From a virus, in the IMG/VR virus record IMGVR_UViG_3300028800_000316, positions 1 to 23,476 of that record: DNA of 23,476 nt, one strand, 5' to 3'. Below are positions 12,382 through 18,548 of the stretch, one piece after another. Positions within the stretch are counted from its first letter, which is position 1. Each line of letters opens with the position of its first letter. The notes under the pieces were generated by a model. That model saw nothing but the letters and a program-made list of their open reading frames with translations. It had not been told where the DNA came from and did not search any database. A program made the position numbers and the translations under genes.

Positions 12382-13872
12382 ATGGATCTCGACCGCATCA
12401 CCGCGGAGACCCTCGAAGGTCTCAAGGATGCGTTCACCAAGGCCGCCACGGCTGGCGTGAACGCAACGACCGGCCTCTACGGCTACGACCTCGGTTCGCT
12501 CGTCAGCCAGGTCCCGGTCAACACCCCCACCTACGACGCGACGCCGCGTGAGAACGGCGACGGGTCGAAGAACGCCGCCTGGCGTGCGCTGCTCAACGTG
12601 AACAGCGGGCAGCCTGGCCCGTTCGTCGGCCTCGACACCGGCGGCTACCTGATCAACGTCAGCGAGCAGGACGTGTTCGCTCCCTACCTGCCGGTGCGTG
12701 TTTCCGGTGAGGTCACCGACGACGCGATCGACCTCGCGAAGAACTACGAGGACGCGAAAGCGATCGCCTCTGTCCAGACCCTCATGCAGTGGAGGATCCA
12801 GGACAACAAGGCGATCATCGGCGGGCAGGGTTGGGCGTTGCACACGATCAGCGCCCAGTCGACCCCGACGACCGCGACGACCGGCGGCACGATCGCGCTG
12901 TCGACTGCGGTCCACGTCAAGGTTGCGGCACGCTCCGCCCTGAACTACTACTGGGGTGCGAGCGGTCTCGGCCAGGCAGCCGGCGGTGGTGTGGCGACCG
13001 CCGACGCGACCGTCACGACCGGTGGCGGCACCTCGACGAACACGGTCACCGCATCATGGCCGGCGCTGAAGGGTGCGGTCGCCTACGACGTGTGGGTCGG
13101 GCCGTCGTCCGGCACCTACTTCTACTACACGACGGTCACCGCGCCGACGTGCCTGATCACGTCGCTACCGGTGGCGAACCAGGCCCTGCCGGCGTTGCCT
13201 GGGCTGTTCCAGACCGCGCCGACCGCTGTGCCTTACGCCGCGGACACCACGTCCTCGGCGTCGAGCTACAACGGGATGATCGCGTCGATCCTCGGTGACT
13301 ACGGGTCGAACTCGATCGTCACGCCCGGCTCGGGCACCGGCTCCGGTGCGACCTGGACCGACCTCGGCGGCGCTGCCCTCACCGGCACGGCGCAGGGCGT
13401 CACCCAGATCGACTCGATGCTGCTCGCGATCTTCAACGCGGCGCAGCTCACACCGACCCGGATCGTCACGAACGCCCGGGTCGCGCAGGAGATCGGTTCG
13501 GCGTCGATGGGGTCGAACGCGGCGGTCACCTACCTGATGCCCGACGGCGCCAACCGCAGCGGGATCACGGTCGGTGTGATGGCATCGCGGTACATCTCCC
13601 GGGTGACCGGCGAGACCATCGCGATCGACGTCGACCCGTGGGTCCCCGATGGGATGGCGATCTTCGCCTCCGACCGGATCCCGTACCCGAACGCGGGGAT
13701 CGCGAACAACTTCGCGGTCCGGTGCCTGCGTGACGTCCGCCAGAAGGACTACGGCGTCGCGCTCACGCAGGGTGGCGGCGTCGGGCCGGCCGAGCAGTGG
13801 GACACGTCCAGCGTCGAGACGCTGGTGTGCCGCGCTCCGGTTACGTGCGGTGTCCTGACCGCTGTCGGATAG
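12382..13872 (+). CDS. Major capsid protein (HK97 fold) with inserted FN3/Ig-like domain, 496 aa
   Basis: ATG at 12382 with the strongest ribosome-binding site in the window, AAGGAGG (12365-12371), as expected for the most abundant protein. The N-terminal arm continues into LGSLVSQVPVNTPTYD (38-52), the usual start of the capsid core. An E-loop/P-domain region follows (55-170, with DAKAIASVQTLMQW 124-137). Residues about 172-275 are an insertion with VTASWPALKGAVAYDVWVG and a hydrophobic strand pair, resembling FN3/Ig-like domains inserted in other actinophage capsids. The core resumes with YNGMIASIL, the A domain (335-380) and the P domain (385-490). Residues 20-37 closely match portal residues 534-551; cleavage near K20 would remove a short propeptide (inference). 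Confidence 0.9.
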   Translation: MDLDRITAETLEGLKDAFTKAATAGVNATTGLYGYDLGSLVSQVPVNTPTYDATPRENGDGSKNAAWRALLNVNSGQPGPFVGLDTGGYLINVSEQDVFAPYLPVRVSGEVTDDAIDLAKNYEDAKAIASVQTLMQWRIQDNKAIIGGQGWALHTISAQSTPTTATTGGTIALSTAVHVKVAARSALNYYWGASGLGQAAGGGVATADATVTTGGGTSTNTVTASWPALKGAVAYDVWVGPSSGTYFYYTTVTAPTCLITSLPVANQALPALPGLFQTAPTAVPYAADTTSSASSYNGMIASILGDYGSNSIVTPGSGTGSGATWTDLGGAALTGTAQGVTQIDSMLLAIFNAAQLTPTRIVTNARVAQEIGSASMGSNAAVTYLMPDGANRSGITVGVMASRYISRVTGETIAIDVDPWVPDGMAIFASDRIPYPNAGIANNFAVRCLRDVRQKDYGVALTQGGGVGPAEQWDTSSVETLVCRAPVTCGVLTAVG

Positions 13873-13888
13873 CCCGTCTAGTTGCTGT

Positions 13889-13920
13889 CGGCGGCCGGGA
13901 TGTCACCGGCCCGGCCGCCG
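13889..13920 (+). terminator. Strong hairpin after the capsid gene
   Basis: CGGCGGCCGGG (13889-13899) pairs perfectly with CCCGGCCGCCG (13910-13920), an 11-bp almost pure G/C stem with a 10-nt loop, 17 nt after the capsid stop. No T tract follows, so it is not a classical terminator; in high-GC hosts such stems can still terminate partly or act as 3' stabilisers. It probably lowers expression of downstream genes relative to the capsid. Confidence 0.5.
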
Positions 13921-13947
13921 CAGTCACTCCTACCGAAAGGCCGACTC

Positions 13948-14199
13948 ATGTACCTCGTCTCGATCACCGACCCGCCGCAGGTCAGCGCGGACGGCGGTCC
14001 CATCTTCGACGTCAGCGAGTACGACGGGCAGGTTTACCTTCGCCGTCCCGACCAGTGGCGCCCGGCGACCGAGGACGAGGTCGCTGAGTACGTCGGGGCG
14101 CACGGCGGCCCGAAGACCGCCGCGCCTCGGAAGCGGACCGCACGCAAGGCCGCGCCCGCCAAGAAGGCGCCGGCGAAGAAGACCGCCGCCAAGTCCTGA
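13948..14199 (+). CDS. Small protein with histone-H1-like Lys/Ala tail, 83 aa
   Basis: ATG at 13948 with GAAAGG (13936-13941) 6 nt upstream; an in-frame ATG at 13882 would lie before the hairpin and has no good site. Residues 1-50 form a small beta-rich domain (MYLVSITDPPQVSADGG, then a Y-D-G-Q-V-Y-L strand and W40). Residues 54-83 are a Lys/Ala/Pro tail containing AARK/APAKKAPAKKTAAK-type repeats like linker-histone tails. Position right after the capsid gene suggests a capsid accessory protein; the basic tail could contact packaged DNA. Both roles are inference. Confidence 0.78.
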   Translation: MYLVSITDPPQVSADGGPIFDVSEYDGQVYLRRPDQWRPATEDEVAEYVGAHGGPKTAAPRKRTARKAAPAKKAPAKKTAAKS

Positions 14200-14202
14200 C
14201 CG

Positions 14203-14490
14203 ATGCGCGCCCGGTGGCGGCTCTGGCTGCTCGGTCTGATCGCGGTCGTCTGGTGTGCCCTCGCCACCTGGCTGTTCGTGCGCGGTGCCCGCGCGCAAGG
14301 GTTCGTCGACTACCTCGACAACGGGAACGTCCCGAGCTGCTTCATCGGGCTGGTGCTGCCCGGGTCGTTCCTCGCGGTCTGGCACAACCGTGAGCAGGTC
14401 AAGCACCACCGGGCGACCCGCGACCACAACGAGCAGCTGCACGCCCAGACCCGTGAGCATGTGACCAGGCTGACCGGAGGCGCACCGTGA
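14203..14490 (+). CDS. Small membrane protein with basic His-rich tail, 95 aa
   Basis: ATG at 14203, three bases after the previous stop, without a clear ribosome-binding site. Hydrophobic segments at about 7-27 and 45-60 are joined by a loop with G-F-V-D-Y-L-D-N-G-N and C46. The C-terminal third is a charged helix HNREQVKHHRATRDHNEQLH. Two transmembrane helices with a cytoplasmic helical tail are likely. The gene ends in a GTGA overlap with the connector. Unrecognised family; a membrane protein in the middle of head genes is unusual. Confidence 0.72.
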   Translation: MRARWRLWLLGLIAVVWCALATWLFVRGARAQGFVDYLDNGNVPSCFIGLVLPGSFLAVWHNREQVKHHRATRDHNEQLHAQTREHVTRLTGGAP

Positions 14491-15377
14491 GCCTCGCCAT
14501 CAACCCGCAGGTCACGACCTACGCCGCCGCCACGCCGTACCTGACGGTGGCCGAGTACCAGAACGCACCGACGTCGGTCAACACCGACAACCTCGTCTCC
14601 GGCGGCACCAAGGCCCAGAACGCCGCCGAGCTCGCGAACGTGATCGCCCGGGCGTCGTCATGGGCCGACAACATCTGCCGGCAGGTCCTCGCCGCGACCC
14701 TCGACATCGACCCGATCGCGCGATACCGGGTCAACCGGTGGGGCACCGTCATCGTCCCGCTGAACCGCAAACCGATCCTCGAGATCGACGCGATCTCCGT
14801 CGGGCCGACACCTTCGCTGATGGCACCGCTGACGTCGGCGCAGGCCGCCGACCTGGTGATCGGCGCGTCAACGCTAGAGATCCCCGTGGCGAGCCTCCCG
14901 CAGCTCGGCAACGCCTACCTCGCATATGGGATCGGGTCACGGGTGCTTGTCCAGGTGAACTACGTCAACGGCTACCCCAACACGGTCAGCACCGACCCGG
15001 CCACAGTCGGCGACAGCAGCATCGACGTGGCCTCGGTCCTCGGGATCTACCCCGGGTCGACGCTGCAGGTGTACGACGACGTGAACAGCGGCGAGCAGAT
15101 CCAGGTCGCGAGCACCTACACGACCGGTGACCTGACGCTCCCGCTCGTAGCGCCACTGATGGCGGATCACGCGGCTGGGGTGAGCGTGTCCGCGTTGCCG
15201 CCGGCGGTGAAGCAGGCCGTGATCTCGCTCACGTCGTCGTTGCTGAAGTCCCGCGGGTCGACCGCGATCGTGATGCGGTCCGCGACGGAGCCCGGTGGGA
15301 GCGCACCGACGGACCCGGCCGGCCCGGACGTCGCGCGTGCGACGAAGCTGTTGGATCCATTCAGACGGGTGAGATAA
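14487..15377 (+). CDS. Head-tail connector protein (HK97 gp6-like), 296 aa
   Basis: GTG at 14487 with GGAGG (14476-14480) 6 nt upstream. The N-terminus (YLTVAEYQNAPTSVN, then LANVIARASSWADNICRQ, 50-67) and RYRVNRWGTVIVPLNRKPILEI (79-100) follow the helical pattern of gp6-like adaptors that ring the portal. Residues 171-234 are an extra small beta domain (SSIDVASVLGIYPGSTLQVY, ending DHAAGVSV) that resembles the N-terminal domain of the tail tube protein. The C-terminal helix VKQAVISLTSSLL and a DVARATKLLDPFRRVR end are typical of the family. Confidence 0.8.
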   Translation: MSLAINPQVTTYAAATPYLTVAEYQNAPTSVNTDNLVSGGTKAQNAAELANVIARASSWADNICRQVLAATLDIDPIARYRVNRWGTVIVPLNRKPILEIDAISVGPTPSLMAPLTSAQAADLVIGASTLEIPVASLPQLGNAYLAYGIGSRVLVQVNYVNGYPNTVSTDPATVGDSSIDVASVLGIYPGSTLQVYDDVNSGEQIQVASTYTTGDLTLPLVAPLMADHAAGVSVSALPPAVKQAVISLTSSLLKSRGSTAIVMRSATEPGGSAPTDPAGPDVARATKLLDPFRRVR

Positions 15378-15382
15378 CCGCC

Positions 15383-15883
15383 GTGAGCCGGTCGGAGGTT
15401 CGGGCGGCGACACTGTCCTGGTTCAACCCGCTCGGCGCATGGACCAACCCGCCGGACCAGCTCGACAAGGTCTGGGCATCGTTCCCGACCGAGATCGACT
15501 TCCGGCAGAACAACCGGATCCAGGGCATCCCGACCCACGCGCAGCTCGTCATCTTCGTCGTCCGGCAGTCCGAGACCCGGATCTCAATCGGCGGTCAGCA
15601 CGACGGCTGGAAGTACGCGACGTACAACCTGGTCCTGCAGGTGTACTGCGAGTCGACGCTGCCCGACCCGGTCGAGGCGATGGCCGACATTGACCTGCTG
15701 ATCGACGCGGTGCACGACCGGGCCGTCGCCGACCACACGTTCGGGCAGCCGTCGACGACGATCTTCCTCGCCGCCGAGCCGGACCTGGCGGTCACGTTGG
15801 GTGAGCCGTTGCAGAACGACTCCGGCGCGACGCAGCAGTGGGCGCAGTTCACGTTCGACGTCACCCAGTTCTTCCAAGCCTGA
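15383..15883 (+). CDS. Putative tail terminator / head-tail joining protein, 166 aa
   Basis: GTG at 15383, five bases after the connector stop; the ribosome-binding site is weak. The protein has the order of minor tail/neck proteins: FPTEIDFRQN, AQLVIFVVRQSETRISIGG, a strand WKYATYNLVLQVYCES, an AMADIDLLIDAVHDR helix (about 108-122) and a final beta strand WAQFTFDVTQFF. The helix plus paired strands and its place between connector and tube gene fit a gpU-like tail terminator, but no diagnostic residue proves it. Confidence 0.65.
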   Translation: MSRSEVRAATLSWFNPLGAWTNPPDQLDKVWASFPTEIDFRQNNRIQGIPTHAQLVIFVVRQSETRISIGGQHDGWKYATYNLVLQVYCESTLPDPVEAMADIDLLIDAVHDRAVADHTFGQPSTTIFLAAEPDLAVTLGEPLQNDSGATQQWAQFTFDVTQFFQA

Positions 15884-15894
15884 GGAGACCCGTC

Positions 15895-16146
15895 ATGGCG
15901 CTGTTCACCTACACCGGCCCGCCCGAACGGGACTGGCCGGATATCGGCGCCTGCCCGGCACCAGGTGAGGTCTGGGACTGGCCCGACCGGCTCGACGCCG
16001 CCGGGAAGCCGGTCAAGGACTGGAACCCGGACCTGAACTGCTGGGAGCCGGCGCCGAAGAACGCGAAGGTCACTCACCGCACCCACCCGACGGACGAGCA
16101 GTCGCCCGAAACCCCGGCCGCGTCGGCCGACGACTCGAAGGAGTGA
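15895..16146 (+). CDS. Small Trp/Pro-rich hypothetical protein, 83 aa
   Basis: ATG at 15895 with GAGGAG (15882-15887) 7 nt upstream decides this start over an in-frame ATG at 15838. The sequence MALFTYTGPPERDWPDIG and WDWPDRLDAAG has six Trp in 83 residues, followed by a disordered T/P/E/D tail. Small proteins of this kind often lie just before the tail tube gene in actinophages and may be tail or head decoration proteins; unproven. The stop is inside the ribosome-binding region of the tube gene. Confidence 0.7.
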   Translation: MALFTYTGPPERDWPDIGACPAPGEVWDWPDRLDAAGKPVKDWNPDLNCWEPAPKNAKVTHRTHPTDEQSPETPAASADDSKE

Positions 16147-16149
16147 GCC

Positions 16150-17334
16150 GTGCCCAACGCTAGTTACCGCCGGGCCGTAGGGATCGCGCGTGAGCTTGGC
16201 CATTCGGCGCTCGCGGCCGCGATCACCGCCGGCGCGACCTCGATTCCGCTTGTCAGCGCGACCGGGTTCGTCGCGACGTCGAAGATCACGATCTACGACG
16301 GGTCGAACACCGAGGTCGTCACCGCATCCGCGCTGGTCGGCACCACACTGACGACCGGCGCGACCGCGAACGCGCACTCCGCCGGCTGTGTCGTCACGAC
16401 CGTCGGCACCTCCAGCGCCGGGCCGACGACCTACGCGCCGGTCACGAAGTTCGACCCGAAGGACAACCGGACCCGTCTCAACGACGCCGGCTGGCGGGCG
16501 GCCGTCGCCCAGTCGTTCGGGCTGATCGACGGTGTCGCATCCTCCGACATCTCGCTGTCCGGGGACTTCTTCCCGGACACCACCCCGTACCTCCTGATCG
16601 GGATGCTCGGCGCGGTCGACTTCACCGGCGGCACCCCGAACACTCATCTGGCGGCGTTGAAGAACACCGGCACGACCGCCCCGTCGTATCTGCAGCTCAC
16701 CGACCTGTACTTGCCGAACGTCGGCGCGGGCGTGACCCGGCAGTACAGCGCGCGGATGACGGACTTCACGTTGAACTTCACCGCCGACGGGATGCTGTCC
16801 TGGGATGCGACCGCGTCCGGCTGCCCGTCGGGTCTCGTCGCGTTGCCGACCGTCAGCGTCCCGTCGACCGTGCCGCTCGCCGCCTACATCGGGTTGCTGA
16901 AGATCGGCGGGACGCTCACGCCGCTGATCGTCGACGGGTCGATCGACTGGAAACGCGACCCGGACATCATCAACAACGTCGACGGGAACACCGCCCCCTA
17001 CGACGTGTTCGTCGGGCCCTTGGATGTGACCGGCAAGATCCAGGTGATCGCTGAGGACGAGACGTTCCTCACCTACTTCGAGGCGAACACTCAGCCGTCG
17101 TTCGAGCTGCTGTTCGGTAATGGCATCGTCGGGGCCGGGTTGCTGTCGCTTGACTGTTTCTTCAACCAGATCGGGTTCATCGACGGCAGCCCCGACATGG
17201 GGAAGGCGCATCTGGAGTACGCGATGGACTGGCGCGCGATCGCGAACCTCACCGACGGGAACGTGGCCGGGACCGGCTACTCACCGGGTCGGGTCACCGT
17301 CAAGAACAGCTTGGCGACCGGGACTTACGGGTGA
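16150..17334 (+). CDS. Major tail protein (tail tube), 394 aa
   Basis: GTG at 16150 with AAGGAG (16138-16143) 6 nt upstream. Residues 22-82 are a small beta domain (ATSIPLVSATGF, KITIYDG, HSAGCVV). Residues from 95 on (TKFDPKDNRTRLNDAGWR, SDISLSGDFFPDTTPYLLIG, MTDFTLNFTADGMLSWDATA, then a Pro/Val-rich strand, DGSIDWKRD, and FELLFGNG) show the pattern of siphovirus tube proteins. It precedes the frameshifted chaperone gene, as tube genes do. The N-terminal domain resembles one in the connector and may project from the tube surface (inference). Confidence 0.85.
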   Translation: MPNASYRRAVGIARELGHSALAAAITAGATSIPLVSATGFVATSKITIYDGSNTEVVTASALVGTTLTTGATANAHSAGCVVTTVGTSSAGPTTYAPVTKFDPKDNRTRLNDAGWRAAVAQSFGLIDGVASSDISLSGDFFPDTTPYLLIGMLGAVDFTGGTPNTHLAALKNTGTTAPSYLQLTDLYLPNVGAGVTRQYSARMTDFTLNFTADGMLSWDATASGCPSGLVALPTVSVPSTVPLAAYIGLLKIGGTLTPLIVDGSIDWKRDPDIINNVDGNTAPYDVFVGPLDVTGKIQVIAEDETFLTYFEANTQPSFELLFGNGIVGAGLLSLDCFFNQIGFIDGSPDMGKAHLEYAMDWRAIANLTDGNVAGTGYSPGRVTVKNSLATGTYG

Positions 17335-17348
17335 TGGAAGGACCACGG

Positions 17349-17828
17349 ATGACTGACCAGCCTTACACGAGCTCCCTGCCACCGGTCGAGACGGAGACCG
17401 CCGAACCAAGGTTGGCGGCTGTCCCGCCGACCGGACGGCACACCCTGCCGTCCGGCGGGTGGGTCGACTTCCGGGACATCGACTCGATCCGGCAACGCGA
17501 CCGGCGCGCCGTCATGGAGAAAGTCGACGAGGTCGACGCCTCGGCGAGCATCGTCGCCGCGATGGACATCGCTGAGCGGATGGCCGCGATGATCATCACC
17601 GGCTGGTCGTTCGCCCGGTCGTGGACCGACGACCAAGGTGAGCACACCGCTCCGCTGGTGTTGCCGATCGAGAACCCGCGGATCCTCGACGAGTTGTCGG
17701 TCCCGGACTACGACGCGATCATGAAGGTCTGCGAGGAGTACAAGGACGCGCTGTTCGGCGCCGATGACAACCCGGACCCGGCCGGTGACGGCAGCCGCGT
17801 GGGCCCTACTGGGACTACCAGCGGCTGA
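17349..17828 (+). CDS. Tail assembly chaperone, short form (gpG-like), 159 aa
   Basis: ATG at 17349 has GGAAGG (17336-17341) 7 nt upstream; alternative starts in frame are GTG 17331 and ATG 17334, which overlap the tube stop. The protein has a disordered N-terminus, TLPSGGWVDFRDIDSIRQRDR (38-58), and a helical C-terminal half AAMDIAERMAAMIITGWSF. Length, content and position between tube and tape measure match gpG-type chaperones that coat the tape measure during tail assembly. A slippery heptamer near its end feeds a longer fusion. Confidence 0.85.
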   Translation: MTDQPYTSSLPPVETETAEPRLAAVPPTGRHTLPSGGWVDFRDIDSIRQRDRRAVMEKVDEVDASASIVAAMDIAERMAAMIITGWSFARSWTDDQGEHTAPLVLPIENPRILDELSVPDYDAIMKVCEEYKDALFGADDNPDPAGDGSRVGPTGTTSG

Positions 17829-18022
17829 TCTGGTGGTTCAAAGGCCGCAGGGTAGCGGCTGACCTGCTCCCGCCGCGCAGCGTCCTCGACTACTGGACGG
17901 CCGCGCACTACTTCGGTTGGACACCTGACCAGGTGGATCTGACACCGGCGCGGCTGCTCGACCGGATGATCCAGGTCGAGAAGGCGTACCGGGAAGTGCA
18001 GGGGGACACTCCGGATGGCTGA
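17349..18022 (+). CDS. Tail assembly chaperone, -1 frameshift fusion (gpGT-like), about 224 aa
   Basis: The frame one base back of the chaperone is open from 17789 to the stop at 18020-18022 and encodes YWDYQRLIWWFKGRR, then DLLPPRSVLDYWTAAHYFGW and LLDRMIQVEKAYREV, a coherent helical domain typical of gpT extensions. It has no start of its own. Slipping at GGGCCCT (17801-17807) joins 153 codons of the first frame to 71 residues of the second. The stop overlaps the next gene's ATG region by 8 nt. Confidence 0.82.
17801..17807 (+). other. -1 ribosomal frameshift slippery site GGGCCCT
   Basis: Read in the chaperone frame this is G GGC CCT, fitting X XXY YYZ; both tRNAs can re-pair one base back on GGG CCC. 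The window allowed for slipping is 17789-17825, bounded by TGA at 17786-17788 in the -1 frame and TGA at 17826-17828 in the zero frame. GGGCCCT is the only X XXY YYZ heptamer I see in it. Confidence 0.8.
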
Positions 18023-18461
18023 GATCGTGTCCGGCGCGAAGGAACTCGTCGCGGCACTGAAAGCGAAAGCCGCAGCGGTCGACGACGGTGTCGGCCGGGC
18101 GGTCGGGATCGCGGCGCTTGAACTCGAAGCGACCGTGAAGAAGCAGTTCACGACGTCGCACCCGGCTGGCACCCCGTCACCGTCGTCGCCTGGTTCGCCG
18201 CCGTCGGTGGTCACCGGGTCTTTGCGCCGCTCGTACCACACCGAGGGCCCGATCCGGCTCGGGTTCGGGCGTTACGAGGCGATGGTCGGCCCGTCGATGG
18301 TCTACGCGCGGATCCAGGAGCTCGGTGGTGACGCGGGCGTGAACCATTCGGTGCATCTCCCGGCCCGGCCAGCGTTGCGCCCGGCATGGGAGGAGTGGCG
18401 TGAGCGGGACGTGTTGTGGGACCGGGCCCGTGAGGCTGTCATCGAAGGTTTGAAAGCGTAA
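18015..18461 (+). CDS. HK97-gp10-like tail completion/virion morphogenesis protein, 148 aa
   Basis: ATG at 18015 overlaps the chaperone fusion stop by 8 nt. The opening MAEIVSGAKELVAALKAKAA, then a helix with ALELEATVKKQF (34-45), TGSLRRSYHTE (66-76), VGPSMVYARIQELGG (91-105), and PARPALRPAWEE match the HK97-gp10-like family. Those proteins normally lie before the tube gene; here it follows the chaperones, an atypical order. The last gene before two strong hairpins. Confidence 0.8.
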   Translation: MAEIVSGAKELVAALKAKAAAVDDGVGRAVGIAALELEATVKKQFTTSHPAGTPSPSSPGSPPSVVTGSLRRSYHTEGPIRLGFGRYEAMVGPSMVYARIQELGGDAGVNHSVHLPARPALRPAWEEWRERDVLWDRAREAVIEGLKA

Positions 18462-18474
18462 CTCAACTAGTCAG

Positions 18475-18526
18475 CCCACGGATTGATCCCCGTGGGTAGG
18501 TGGCCCGGTTCCAGGACCGGGCCACC
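18475..18526 (+). terminator. Two tandem strong hairpins after the gp10-like gene
   Basis: First stem CCCACGG/CCGTGGG (18475-18481 with 18490-18496, 8-nt loop). Second stem GGTGGCCCGGT/ACCGGGCCACC (18499-18509 with 18516-18526, 11 bp perfect, 6-nt loop). There is no T tract. They fill most of the 87-nt gap 18462-18548. Likely partial termination or 3' protection, reducing the cargo-like gene and tape measure relative to the abundant upstream tail genes; inferred. Confidence 0.55.
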
Positions 18527-18548
18527 GTCCCCTCCTGGAAGGTTGCAA

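Noticed and set aside
15595-17211. Reverse-strand 538-codon frame opposite the tail tube gene
   Set aside because: Composition is typical antisense shadow (R, G, V, D) and spans three supported + strand genes.
18483-18548. Upstream start (18483) for the cargo-like gene
   Set aside because: It would place the start inside the tandem hairpins; ATG 18549 has GGAAGG at proper spacing.
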